DNA from: Paenibacillus contaminans
GTDB taxonomy: Bacteria > Bacillota > Bacilli > Paenibacillales > NBRC-103111
Length of the DNA stretch: 64,000 bases
Direction: 5' to 3'
Assembly: GCF_003285015.1 (NCBI RefSeq)
Contig: NZ_QMFB01000003.1
Location: 372,001 to 436,000, forward strand
Part shown: positions 44,727 to 52,900 of the stretch, piece after piece
How the letters are laid out: each line of letters begins with the position of its first letter
How positions within the stretch are numbered: the first letter of the stretch is position 1
The notes under the pieces: generated by a model
The model's input: the letters and a program-made list of their open reading frames with translations, nothing else
Database searches by the model: none
Told to the model about the DNA's origin: nothing
Translations under genes and position numbers: made by a program

Positions 44727-45686
44727 TTATATCCCCGGCGTAAAAGCTTTCAGCGCTTTTTGCGCGTCCCGCCAGTCGTTTTCCTGCTCAGGAAGCAGCC
44801 CGTAACGGGCGTAAAGCTCTTCGTCCGCCGCAGCTCCTTCTCCTTGCAGCGCAGCAAGGGACTGTTTATGCAGCGCCGCCGCCCAAATGCGGCTTTGGCC
44901 TTCGTCCCCGCCTTTCAAGCGATCGTAAATATCCGTACCGTAATAAAATGCCAAAAAATCGAACCATGTTTGCCTAGCATACGCGGTAAGCATCGGATCG
45001 GCATCTCCGCTCGCTTCGGCGAATACGGAAATCGGCTTTCTCGCGGCTTCCGGAAATTGCTCGGGATTTTGCGGCGTTTGGTTCGGCCTCACCCGAATTT
45101 GCCCGCCCGGTCTCGCCAGTATAATTTCCGTCTTCACCCCTCTTCGTCCGAGCGCCTGCAGGGCCGTAAACTGATCGATCGGCGATAGCGGAGCCGCCTG
45201 CAGCCATTTAATGAGCGCAGCTTCGATATGCTCGTCGTCGCCGCGAATGAGCGCAAGCTGCTCAAGCGCGATCAATTGCTCCGGCAGCGTGCTTGCCCGC
45301 TCAAGCTTCTCAAGCAGCTTTAAGACGAAGGCGTCGTCCGTGTCCGCTTTATCGTTCAAGCGGCGTTTGAGCAAATCCGCTTCCGATTCCTCTTCGTCTG
45401 CATCTTCGCTCTGTTCCTCGAACGCATCGAAGCGCCCGGATCCGGCATCCGCCAATCCGCCGCCGTTCGGCTCCCTAACCCCCGGAAACGTCGTTTCCAG
45501 CCAGTTCAGCAGCGACAGCCATTCCTCGTCAGCGCGCGGGTCTCCGCTTTCGCAGCCGATCAGGAAACGGAGCAAGCCGGCCGCTTCCGCAAACCGGTCC
45601 GTTTCCAGCATGCGCGTCAGCTCGATTTGGTAGAAGTCGATCGACTGCGGCAGCAAGACCACATTGCTTTTCTCCATGTCGGTCAC
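44727..45686 (-). CDS. YsoA-like helical-repeat protein
   Basis: About 319 residues, soluble, without signal peptide, mostly helical with TPR/HEAT-like hydrophobic spacing (DRFAEAAGLLRFLIGCESGD, LPEQLIALEQLALIRGDDEH) and an acidic insert (about 90-110). Its position directly upstream of tig and its character match B. subtilis YsoA, whose function is not well defined. The start is uncertain: GTG at 45686 has TGGAG 6 bases upstream; a TTG at 45701 is possible. Confidence 0.7.
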   Translation of the reverse strand: MTDMEKSNVVLLPQSIDFYQIELTRMLETDRFAEAAGLLRFLIGCESGDPRADEEWLSLLNWLETTFPGVREPNGGGLADAGSGRFDAFEEQSEDADEEESEADLLKRRLNDKADTDDAFVLKLLEKLERASTLPEQLIALEQLALIRGDDEHIEAALIKWLQAAPLSPIDQFTALQALGRRGVKTEIILARPGGQIRVRPNQTPQNPEQFPEAARKPISVFAEASGDADPMLTAYARQTWFDFLAFYYGTDIYDRLKGGDEGQSRIWAAALHKQSLAALQGEGAAADEELYARYGLLPEQENDWRDAQKALKAFTPGI

Positions 45687-45904
45687 ATCCATCTCCACCA
45701 ATCATGTATGTAGTATTGCCTTTGATCGTACCGCGAACGGAGAAAAATTGCAAAAATTGTCGGGAAGCCTGCTTCGTTCAGCAGACTTTAGCGAGCATGG
45801 GGCCAGCGGCATTCACCGGCATTGGCGAGTACGGGCCTGACGGCAATATCCTTGCGATCCTGCACGCCGGCATTCTAGGAATATGGCCGCATCGCCGGAC
45901 AACA

Positions 45905-45930
45905 TAAAAACCGCCCTCTAAGAAGGCGGC
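45905..45930 (-). terminator. Terminator of the tRNA-Arg transcript
   Basis: CCGCC (45911-45915) pairs with GGCGG (45925-45929). The minus strand then reads TTTTTATG. Confidence 0.65.
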
Positions 45931-45948
45931 TGAACGTTAATTATGAAA

Positions 45949-46025
45949 TGGCGTCCCAGGAGGGATTCGAACCCCCGACAACTCGCTTAGAAGGCGAGTG
46001 CTCTATCCAACTGAGCTACTGGGAC
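45949..46025 (-). tRNA. tRNA-Arg (anticodon TCT)
   Basis: The 77-base minus-strand sequence folds fully: acceptor GTCCCAG/CTGGGAC, D-stem GCTC/GAGC, anticodon stem CTCGC/GCGAG around loop CTTCTAA, T-stem GGGGG/CCCTC with TTCGAAT. The CCA is encoded. It reads AGA codons. Confidence 0.95.
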
Positions 46026-46123
46026 ACAAGCGAACTATAATATAGCACGAATATCCGGATGACGCAAGACTTTCCATATTTTTTTTTTGAAATCGGGTAG
46101 TCGGCTATCCTCATACTCCCTTT

Positions 46124-46149
46124 AAATAAAAAAACGTCCGCTGCGGACG
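46124..46149 (-). terminator. Terminator ending the tRNA-Gly/cassette transcript
   Basis: CGTCCG, loop CTG, CGGACG; the minus strand continues TTTTTTTATTT. It uses the first bases of the third, truncated cassette as its left arm. Confidence 0.8.
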
Positions 46150-46535
46150 GTCGTCCCCTCGATCGGGTTCTCTTCCCTTCATTGCTTCTTCATTATGGAG
46201 CGGGTGAAGGGAATACTCAGAATCTTGATTGAAATTCGCTCCTCTCGGAGCTGCTTGCGGTAGATTCTGACGCTCGTCCTGTTTATGTATTTCCTCGAAG
46301 CCTTCACGGACGGTCGTCCCCTCGATCGGGTTCTCTTCCCTTCAAACTATTCATAAATGATTATTAATTTATGGAGCGGGTGAAGGGAATACTCAGAATC
46401 TTGATTTGAAATTCGCTCCTCTCGGAGCTGCTGGCGGTAGATTCTGACGCTCGTCCTGTTTATGTATTTCCTCGAAGCCTTCACGGACGGTCGTCCCCTC
46501 GATCGGGTTCTCTTCCTTCATTGCTTCTTCATTTA
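46145..46535 (-). repeat. Tandem cassettes downstream of tRNA-Gly, each with a copy of the tRNA 3' end
   Basis: Two complete units of 164 and 176 bp and a truncated third lie directly after tRNA-Gly. Each complete unit has a ~130-bp core with about three differences between copies and ends with TTCCCTTCACCCGCTCCA, the exact 3' end of tRNA-Gly (plus-strand copies at 46196-46214 and 46372-46390; the tRNA itself at 46536-46554). The core holds stems TCAGAATCT/AGATTCTGA, GCTCC-GAGA-GGAGC and GGAC-GACC-GTCC. The first and third spacers match each other; the middle one differs and is AT-rich. Confidence 0.85.
46393..46521 (-). CDS. Possible 42-residue ORF inside the first tRNA-Gly cassette
   Basis: The frame starts MKEENPIEGTTVREGFEEIH and ends ANFKSRF. 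It is hydrophilic and charged, with a Pro/Ala segment. There is no good ribosome site. The second cassette lacks a start in this frame because it has one extra G (AAGGGAAGAG for AAGGAAGAG) and differs near the end, so the protein is not conserved between copies. I regard coding as doubtful. Confidence 0.25.
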   Translation of the reverse strand: MKEENPIEGTTVREGFEEIHKQDERQNLPPAAPRGANFKSRF

Positions 46536-46609
46536 TGGAGCGGGTGAAGGGAATCGAACCCTCGCCTCAAGCTTGGGAAGCTGGCATTCTACCATTGAAC
46601 TACACCCGC
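46536..46609 (-). tRNA. tRNA-Gly (anticodon CCC)
   Basis: A 74-base minus-strand sequence: acceptor GCGGGTG/CACCCGC, D-arm GTTC-AATGGTA-GAAT, anticodon stem CCAGC/GCTTG with one mismatch around loop TTCCCAA, T-arm GAGGG-TTCGATT-CCCTT. The CCA is encoded. It reads GGG codons. Its 3' 18-19 bases recur twice downstream. Confidence 0.93.
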
Positions 46610-46741
46610 ATATGATAATCGTGAGGTTAATAGTAGCATAATTGGGGTTCGGGCGTCAATTCCATTTATCCATAATGCACCATAATTTTGTAGCGGGCGC
46701 GGTTAAACCACTTAGGGTTTCGTTTCCAAATTATGCATAAC

Positions 46742-46771
46742 TTGCAGGCATGATTCTTGGCGCGTTATACT
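46742..46771 (+). promoter_or_regulatory. Likely promoter of the signal peptidase gene
   Basis: TTGCAG (46742-46747), 18 bases, TATACT (46766-46771). The start codon follows about 60 bases later. Confidence 0.6.
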
Positions 46772-46829
46772 GGTGGAATAGCAGCTTGGTCGCACATACC
46801 TTTCAGCGATCTGTCAACGGAGGTAACAT

Positions 46830-47381
46830 ATGAAAAAAATTTTGCGTGAAGTGTGGAGCTGGAGCAGCTCGATTGCCATTGCCGTCATCATTTCGCTACT
46901 GATCAGCACCTTCGTTGTTCAGCCGACTAAAGTACTCGGGCATTCCATGGATCCGACCCTGCAGGACAACAAACGTATTTTCGTATCCAAACTGACCCAT
47001 ACCTTCGCATTTGAGGCGGACTATGGAGATATCGTGATCATCGACAGCCGCGTCGACCGCAAGCGGACATTCAAGGACGACTTGATGGAGAACGGGTTGC
47101 TGAGCTTCATCACCGGTAAGGAAGACGATCACATTTATTTCGTGAAACGGGTTATCGGAAAACCCGGGGATACCATCCAAATCAAAAACCAGCAAGTATA
47201 CAAAAACGGCGAGCTTCTCGATGAACCGTACGTGAAAGAAAAAATGAACCCGACCGCCGAAAAAACATACGTCGTGCCGGATGATCACATCTTCGTCATG
47301 GGCGACAACCGGAACCACAGCACGGATAGCCGCGAGATCGGCTTCATTCCGTTCGATCACGTTTTGGGCAAAAAAATGTAA
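46830..47381 (+). CDS. Type I signal peptidase
   Basis: A 183-residue membrane peptidase that cleaves signal peptides of secreted proteins. One N-terminal transmembrane helix (about 12-32) is followed by the catalytic serine in VLGHSMDPTL (Ser39) and the lysine in YFVKRVIGKPGD (about 106), and the C-terminal box VMGDNRNHSTDSREIG. GGAGG precedes the ATG. Spacing between Ser and Lys is longer than in SipS because of an insert (about 75-100). It ends shortly after the last conserved box. Confidence 0.93.
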   Translation: MKKILREVWSWSSSIAIAVIISLLISTFVVQPTKVLGHSMDPTLQDNKRIFVSKLTHTFAFEADYGDIVIIDSRVDRKRTFKDDLMENGLLSFITGKEDDHIYFVKRVIGKPGDTIQIKNQQVYKNGELLDEPYVKEKMNPTAEKTYVVPDDHIFVMGDNRNHSTDSREIGFIPFDHVLGKKM

Positions 47382-47404
47382 GCTTACCGCGTTTATTCTA
47401 CCGG

Positions 47405-47433
47405 GCGTCCGTTCCTTGAACGGGCGCTTTTTT
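47405..47433 (+). terminator. Terminator after the signal peptidase gene
   Basis: GCGTCCGTTC, loop CTT, GAACGGGCGC, then TTTTTTAATTT. Confidence 0.85.
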
Positions 47434-47582
47434 AATTTGTGTGGAGAAGAAATTGTATGGCAGCAGACCGGCATATTTCGTCATCAACCCAGTACATGCC
47501 GAAACGACCTATGCAAAAGTTCATGGAAATCCGAGCCGCCTCGACATCCTCTTCCGCGTAATATGCCGGTTCCGGCGCGCAT

Positions 47583-47620
47583 AAAAAAACCGCTGCAAAG
47601 CTCGTAGGCTCAGGCGGTTT
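47583..47620 (-). terminator. Terminator after the PHP phosphatase gene
   Basis: AAACCGC-CTG and CAG-CGGTTT pair with one bulge; the minus strand continues TTTTTTTATG. Confidence 0.65.
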
Positions 47621-47699
47621 CCATGTTCTGAAGCATTCACTACTTATTTGCCCTGCGCCTCCTGCAGTTCCGGTTACAAGCGCGATAAAGGCTGGCCGT

Positions 47700-48539
47700 T
47701 CACCCTCGTGCTTCCGCTTCGATCATTCGGGCTTCGTACCAGTCCCAGCCGCTTCCGACATGATCGGGACGATGGGAATCCGAGCCGTATACGCATTCGA
47801 TTCCCCGCTTTACGCATTCCTGCAAAAACCATTCCGGTACGTAAGGCTTGCCGCAGGTAGGAACGCGAAGCCCCGCCGTGTTGACGTCGATGCCTACTCC
47901 TCCCGCTTCCAACTGCGGAATGATCGCTTCCAGCCTGCTTCGGATTTGCGTATCGTCGAACTCCGGAAGCGCCAGTCTGAACTTCTCGATTAAATTGATA
48001 TGCCCGATCCGCTTGCGCATCGGCAGCTTTGCTGCAAAGGCGATAGCCGCCTCGACATGGTTATAATATTCGTCCACGACATTCGCGATCGAGCCGTAAT
48101 GGGCGAGAAGTCCATCCTTGAAATCGTCAGGCGTAAAATCGATACAGCGCATCCCGTCGACGCCGGGCAAATAATGAACGGAATAAACGACGTCTTCGAG
48201 CTCCTTATACCACTTGTCCACCATTATTTCGGTGTAATCGGTTCGTCCTTGCAAATAATCGAATTCCAGCCCGACCGCAATTTCGATCCTGCCGGCATAT
48301 TGCTTTTTGATCTCCTGGGCATAAGCGATATAAGCGGGGAGTTCCTCCTCCGACATCGCCAGCTCCGCCATCAGCTTGTCGTTGGACGGAATCCAGCGTG
48401 TTGGAAGCGGCGGATGCTCGCTAATTGTGTAACGCTCGAACCCTAAGCTTAGAGCGCGCTCGATATAGAGCTCCTCTTCGGCGCTGCTGCCGTGATAACA
48501 AAATTTCGTATGCGTATGACCATCCCATTTGATCGCCAC
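47700..48539 (-). CDS. PHP-domain phosphatase, histidinol-phosphatase (HisK/HisJ) family
   Basis: A 279-residue PHP-fold hydrolase. Metal-binding segments are WDGHTHTKFCYHG, ISEHPPLP, GLEFDYLQG, YSVHYLPG, GHINLIEKF and YGSDSHRPDHVG. The family dephosphorylates histidinol phosphate in histidine synthesis, though other PHP enzymes look alike and no other his gene is near. I chose the GTG at 48539 (GAGG 8 bases upstream); a GTG at 48548 overlaps that site. Confidence 0.8.
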   Translation of the reverse strand: MAIKWDGHTHTKFCYHGSSAEEELYIERALSLGFERYTISEHPPLPTRWIPSNDKLMAELAMSEEELPAYIAYAQEIKKQYAGRIEIAVGLEFDYLQGRTDYTEIMVDKWYKELEDVVYSVHYLPGVDGMRCIDFTPDDFKDGLLAHYGSIANVVDEYYNHVEAAIAFAAKLPMRKRIGHINLIEKFRLALPEFDDTQIRSRLEAIIPQLEAGGVGIDVNTAGLRVPTCGKPYVPEWFLQECVKRGIECVYGSDSHRPDHVGSGWDWYEARMIEAEARG

Positions 48540-48818
48540 TAAAGTCACCTCGCTGCATCGTACGGCTTCGATAAAAAATACAGGCCACGGATATTCCGCC
48601 TGCCGGCGTTTACCGTCGAATTGTAAGCTATTAAAAAATGCCCTTCCCTGTAAGGCCGCCTCCCCTTCAGTCTAACATGAAGCCGTCTCGTCGTCACGCC
48701 GCACCATCTGGATTTCGCCTTTCGGACCGCTTCCCAAAAAAACGTACATAGCAAACGCCGCGATCAGTCATACTACAACCGTCGGGGTAACGACATTTTC
48801 ACATTGGAGGTGATCCGG

Positions 48819-48962
48819 ATGGCAAGCACGGCAGTCAAGGAGCAAACCCGCAAAATTCAAGAAAGCTGCAATAAGCTGCAAAATACGACGGGCGAAATGG
48901 ACATTCGCAATGAGGTCGAAAAAATCAAGCAAGCATGCAGCGTCATAGAAAGCCAGCTGTAA
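48819..48962 (+). CDS. Small helical protein, 47 residues
   Basis: A strong GGAGGTGATCCGG ribosome site precedes the ATG. The product (MASTAVKEQTRKIQESCNKL ... CSVIESQL) is soluble, highly helical, with two cysteines (about 17 and 40) and heptad-like spacing, suggesting a helical hairpin. Function is unknown. It is too short for routine gene finding, but the ribosome site and composition make it convincing. Confidence 0.65.
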   Translation: MASTAVKEQTRKIQESCNKLQNTTGEMDIRNEVEKIKQACSVIESQL

Positions 48963-49463
48963 GCTTCATCTTCATACATGAGCGGCTTCTTTCACACTGG
49001 CGCTACCTCGCCTCGCCGCTATCAGGCTCTCCGAGGTACGAAGCAAGGCGGGACAATGGATCCCGCCTTTTGCATGTCCGCGTCCGCATAATTTGTATGA
49101 CGCACGTCCCCCTTCATTTGTCCGCATCCCGCATACTTTGTATGACGCACGTCCCCCTTCATTTGTCCGCATCCCGCATACTTTGTATAACGCACGCACC
49201 CCTTCATTTGTCCGGAGTCCCGCAAGCTTTCCCTTAAACCCGTTCCGCGGTGGATCCCCGCCTATACATTGCATTTTCGCGTACCCTTCACTTGTCCAAA
49301 GTCCTGCTTGTTTGCACACGCTCGCTCCACGTCTCACCCGACCGCCGCATTTCCGGACAGACATCTTCTCCGCTTTTGCCGCATACCCTGTATCATTATG
49401 GTCGCTGATGTCGAATCGGGCATCGATGCTTGATGTCAGTAAGCTGGAAGGAGATGATTGCGA
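48963..49463. other. Intergenic region with 45-bp tandem repeats
   Basis: About 500 bases between the 47-residue ORF and asnB. The centre is the tandem array at 49085-49225; a degenerate unit is seen near 49270-49300 (GTACCCTTCACTTGTCC). No gene is supported. Confidence 0.6.
49085..49225. repeat. Tandem repeat, about three 45-bp units
   Basis: The unit begins CGCATACTTTGTATGACGCA and continues with CGTCCCCCTTCATTTGTCC. The first two units are nearly identical, the third has several changes and a fourth is truncated. No spacers and no nearby cas genes, so it is not CRISPR. Confidence 0.85.
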
Positions 49464-51305
49464 ATGTGCGGAATAACGGGGTGGATCGATTGGCAAAACG
49501 ATTTGACCCGCCATCCTTCCATTCTTGTAAATATGACCGAAACGATGGCCGCCCGCGGTCCGGACGCCTCCGGGACGTGGATCTCGAGGCACTGCGCTCT
49601 CGGTCATCGGCGTCTCAGCGTCATCGATCCGGAGAACGGCGCGCAGCCGATGACCCGGCTGAACGGAGATGTGGCCTACACGCTCGTTTATAACGGGGAG
49701 CTGTATAACGCGATCGAGCTGCGCCAGGAGCTCCTTCAGCGCGGGTACAAATTTACGACGCATTGCGATACGGAAGTGCTGCTTGTCGCGTTCATCGAGT
49801 GGGGCAGGGCTTGCCTCGACCGTTTGAACGGCATTTTTGCGTTTGCCGTGTGGAACGATCAGGAGCAGTCGCTGTTTCTGGCACGCGACAGAGTAGGCGT
49901 AAAGCCGCTGTTCTACGCGGAGCTGGACGGCGTGCTTCTATTCGGCTCCGAGCCGAAAGCGATACTCGCTCATCCCGACTTCCCCGCCAAAGTCGGTGCG
50001 CAGGGCTTCGCCGAATTGTTCGCGATCGGCCCTGCACGCACGCCGGGTGTCGGCGTTTACGAAAAGTTGAATGAGCTGAAGCCCGGACATGCGATGGTAT
50101 TCGACCGCAACGGCTCGAGCATTCGTCCTTATTGGACGTTAGTCGGTTCGGAGCATTCCGAGGACTTGGACGCTACGGTACAACGCGTACGAGAGCTGCT
50201 TATCGATACGGTGGAACGCCAGCTTGTCTCCGACGTCCCCGTTTGTACGCTGCTGTCGGGCGGTCTCGATTCGAGCGCGCTGACCGCGATTGCCGCATCT
50301 TATTACAAACGGAACAACCAAGGGAATCTGCATACTTATTCAATCGATTACGTGGACAACGACAAGCATTTTCAGGCCAATTCTTATCAGCCCAATTCCG
50401 ACGCGCCTTGGATAAAACGGATGACCGAATTTCTCGGTACGCAGCCGCATTCGTACCAATTCGATACGCCGGAGCTTGCGGATTCGCTGATTCCGTCCAT
50501 GCAGGCAAGGGATCTTCCCGGTATGGCCGATATCGACGGATCGCTCTTCCTGTTCTGCCGCGAAATCAAAAAAGGCGCAACCGTAGCCGTATCCGGAGAA
50601 GCTGCAGATGAAATTTTCGGCGGGTACCCGTGGTTTCATCGCGAAGATGCGCTGCAGGCCGAAACGTTCCCATGGTCTCTCGCTTTCACGGAACGCCTGC
50701 AAATCATGTCGCCCGAGCTGATCGATTGGACGAAGCCGGAGCAGTATTTGAAGGATCGGTACCGGCAAGCGCTCGACGAGGTTCCCCATTTGAACGGCGA
50801 AACACCGCAGCAGCGGAAAATGAGAGAAATTTCCTACTTGAACATTACGCGGTTCATGCCCACGCTTCTGGACCGCAAGGACCGGATGAGCATGGGGGTC
50901 GGACTGGAGGTCCGCGTTCCGTTCTGCGATCACCGGCTTGTCGAATACGTTTGGAATATTCCTTGGGAGCTGAAAACGGCCGGCGACCGGGAAAAAGGCA
51001 TTCTCCGCAAAGCGATGGCCGGCATTCTTCCTGACGATGTGCTCACCCGCAAAAAAAGCCCTTATCCGAAAACGCATAACCCGAATTACCTCGAAAAAGT
51101 TAGAGTATGGCTCGGCGATATCGTGAACGACTCTACTTCTCCGCTGCTCCCGCTAATCAATGCCGCCAATATACGAGAACTGATCGACACGGCGACGCCG
51201 CGTTCCAACTTTCCTTGGTTCGGACAGCTGATGAGCACGCCGCAGCTATTCGCGTATTTGATTCAGATGGACACCTGGCTGCGAACCTATAAAATCAGCA
51301 TGTAG
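49464..51305 (+). CDS. asnB: Asparagine synthase (glutamine-hydrolysing)
   Basis: A 613-residue enzyme converting aspartate, glutamine and ATP to asparagine. The N-terminal glutaminase begins MCGITGWIDW with Cys2 as nucleophile, so the ATG at 49464 is the functional start after processing. RGPDASGTW and LVYNGELYN follow. The synthetase half has the ATP loop LLSGGLDSSAL (about 262-272) and VSGEAADEIFGGYPWFH. AAGGAG lies 10 bases upstream. It stands alone. Confidence 0.94.
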   Translation: MCGITGWIDWQNDLTRHPSILVNMTETMAARGPDASGTWISRHCALGHRRLSVIDPENGAQPMTRLNGDVAYTLVYNGELYNAIELRQELLQRGYKFTTHCDTEVLLVAFIEWGRACLDRLNGIFAFAVWNDQEQSLFLARDRVGVKPLFYAELDGVLLFGSEPKAILAHPDFPAKVGAQGFAELFAIGPARTPGVGVYEKLNELKPGHAMVFDRNGSSIRPYWTLVGSEHSEDLDATVQRVRELLIDTVERQLVSDVPVCTLLSGGLDSSALTAIAASYYKRNNQGNLHTYSIDYVDNDKHFQANSYQPNSDAPWIKRMTEFLGTQPHSYQFDTPELADSLIPSMQARDLPGMADIDGSLFLFCREIKKGATVAVSGEAADEIFGGYPWFHREDALQAETFPWSLAFTERLQIMSPELIDWTKPEQYLKDRYRQALDEVPHLNGETPQQRKMREISYLNITRFMPTLLDRKDRMSMGVGLEVRVPFCDHRLVEYVWNIPWELKTAGDREKGILRKAMAGILPDDVLTRKKSPYPKTHNPNYLEKVRVWLGDIVNDSTSPLLPLINAANIRELIDTATPRSNFPWFGQLMSTPQLFAYLIQMDTWLRTYKISM

Positions 51306-51320
51306 TTGTCTTATATCCCG

Positions 51321-51359
51321 AAGCAAGCGGACGTCCGAAAACGGCCGCTTGTTTTTTTT
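51321..51359 (+). terminator. Terminator after asnB
   Basis: CAAGCGG (51324-51330) pairs with CCGCTTG (51345-51351), with an inner CCG/CGG pair, then TTTTTTTT. Confidence 0.85.
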
Positions 51360-51542
51360 GCGATGCGGGTCGGACGACGCCCAACCGCTATTCGACGACA
51401 CTTCTGAGCAGATCGCAGGTTGCCCCCTCCCGATCGATATTCACTTCCTTTTCGATGGCTATGCATGAAAGGTAAACGACTTTTCAAAATAAAGTTTATT
51501 GCGTACAATATCTATTAACTCATCGAAAAGGAGAAAGCAGCC

Positions 51543-52565
51543 ATGCCGCGTTTAGCCGAGCCTTTTGCGCTCAAAAATTTATCCTTGTCCAACCGGATCG
51601 TCATGCCCCCGATGTGCCAATATTCCGTAGCGGATAAAGACGGAAAGCCGAACGACTGGCATTTGGTGCACTACGTATCGCGTGCTGTTGGCGGTACCGG
51701 CCTAATTATCGTCGAAATGACGGATGTCGAGCCGGACGGCCGCATTTCCGACTACGACCTTGGCTTTTGGTCGGACGATCACATCCCGGCCTTTGCGCGC
51801 ATCGTTTCCGAAGTGCATCGCTACGGGTCCAAGATCGGCATTCAAATCGCCCATGCCGGAAGAAAGGCGCTTGATGCGGCCGTTCCGGTAGCGCCGTCTG
51901 CGATCCCTTTCGCTGCGGACGCCAAAATGCCCCGTGCGCTGCAAACCGCGGAGGTACGCGATATGGTCGGCCGCTTCCGCGAAGCCGCAAGACGGGCCGT
52001 CGCAGCCGGCGTCGACACGATCGAGCTTCACGGGGCGCACGGTTATTTAATCCACCAATTCCACTCTCCCGGCATGAATCGGAGAGACGACGAATATGGC
52101 AAAGATCTCGCATTATTCGGCTGTGAAATCATTCGCGAGGTCAAAAGCGTCCTCCCGGACGGCATGCCTCTTCTCATGCGGGTATCGGCGATCGAATATA
52201 TGGAAGGCGGGTACGATCTGGACCATAGCCTTGCGGTCTTTGAACGGTATAAGGAAGCCGGCGTCGACCTGTTCCACGTTAGCACCGGTGGCGAGGGCGG
52301 GCCCGCCGGACCGCGGAAGCCGGGCAATTATCCCGGTTATCAGGTGCCGTTCGCTCGCGCGGTGAAAGAGAAGCTAAACGTCCCCGTCATCGCCGTCGGC
52401 TTGCTTGACGAGCCGCAGCTTGCAGAAGCGACCGTCGCCAATGGCGATGCCGACCTTGTCGCCGTCGGACGCGGCATGCTGCGCGATCCGTATTGGGCGA
52501 CGCATGCGCTTCGCGCGCTCGGCGGAAAACCGCAGCTGCCGAAGCAATACGAGCGCGGGTACTGA
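51543..52565 (+). CDS. namA: NADPH dehydrogenase, old yellow enzyme family (NamA/YqjM type)
   Basis: A 340-residue FMN enzyme reducing activated C=C bonds. Visible segments are NRIVMPPMCQYSV (the YqjM-type cysteine), HYVSRAVGGTGLIIVEMTDV, QIAHAGRKA, IELHGAHGYLIHQFHSPGMN (His pair) and DLVAVGRGMLRDPYW with the C-terminal arginine region QYERGY. AAAAGGAG precedes the ATG and a TACAAT -10 lies about 35 bases upstream. Physiological role is probably detoxification of enones or quinones. Confidence 0.93.
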   Translation: MPRLAEPFALKNLSLSNRIVMPPMCQYSVADKDGKPNDWHLVHYVSRAVGGTGLIIVEMTDVEPDGRISDYDLGFWSDDHIPAFARIVSEVHRYGSKIGIQIAHAGRKALDAAVPVAPSAIPFAADAKMPRALQTAEVRDMVGRFREAARRAVAAGVDTIELHGAHGYLIHQFHSPGMNRRDDEYGKDLALFGCEIIREVKSVLPDGMPLLMRVSAIEYMEGGYDLDHSLAVFERYKEAGVDLFHVSTGGEGGPAGPRKPGNYPGYQVPFARAVKEKLNVPVIAVGLLDEPQLAEATVANGDADLVAVGRGMLRDPYWATHALRALGGKPQLPKQYERGY

Positions 52566-52599
52566 ACGTTTTAAACAAGGATTAACAAGAAGGTTCGAC

Positions 52600-52880
52600 C
52601 GCCGACGTGTGACCGAGCACCGTGCGACGGGAGGCGCGCGTTGCGGAGTCCCTCGCTCATCGCTTGCAACACTGCTGCCCGATTTTGCTCGCTTGCAATC
52701 GATTCCGGATTCGCCTCCTCGCATGCAGGCCGAAATTGCCCGCTTGATGCGGCTTTTTGGCCCGGCACATCGGCGAATCCATTCGCGAAGCAGGCGAAAT
52801 CGAATTACAGTGATAGGGAACCTAGAATTCTTGCTCCAAGCGGATATTTTCGGACTCAAGCGCAGACAACAGTTCCCACT
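52600..52880. repeat. Dispersed intergenic repeat cluster
   Basis: CCGATTTTGCTCGCTTGCAA matches CCGATTTTGCCCACTTGGAA at about 55917; CTCCAAGCGGATATTTTCGG matches 56073 and 18053. The cluster fills the convergent gap between namA and rdgB. No gene is supported. Confidence 0.55.
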
Positions 52881-52900
52881 ATAAAGTAAAGAGAGCGGGA

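Noticed and set aside
46196..46390. Additional tRNA-Gly pseudogenes
   Set aside because: Only the last 18-19 bases of the tRNA are present in each copy; there is no D-arm or anticodon arm.
47457..47561. 34-residue ORF after the signal peptidase
   Set aside because: A weak ribosome site is present, but composition is unremarkable and it lies between two terminators; not enough support.
49085..49225. CRISPR array
   Set aside because: Units are directly adjacent without spacers and no cas genes are present.
48972..49763. A 263-codon minus-strand frame containing the 45-bp repeats
   Set aside because: It overlaps the start of asnB, has no ribosome site, and its openness is explained by repeats whose length is divisible by three.
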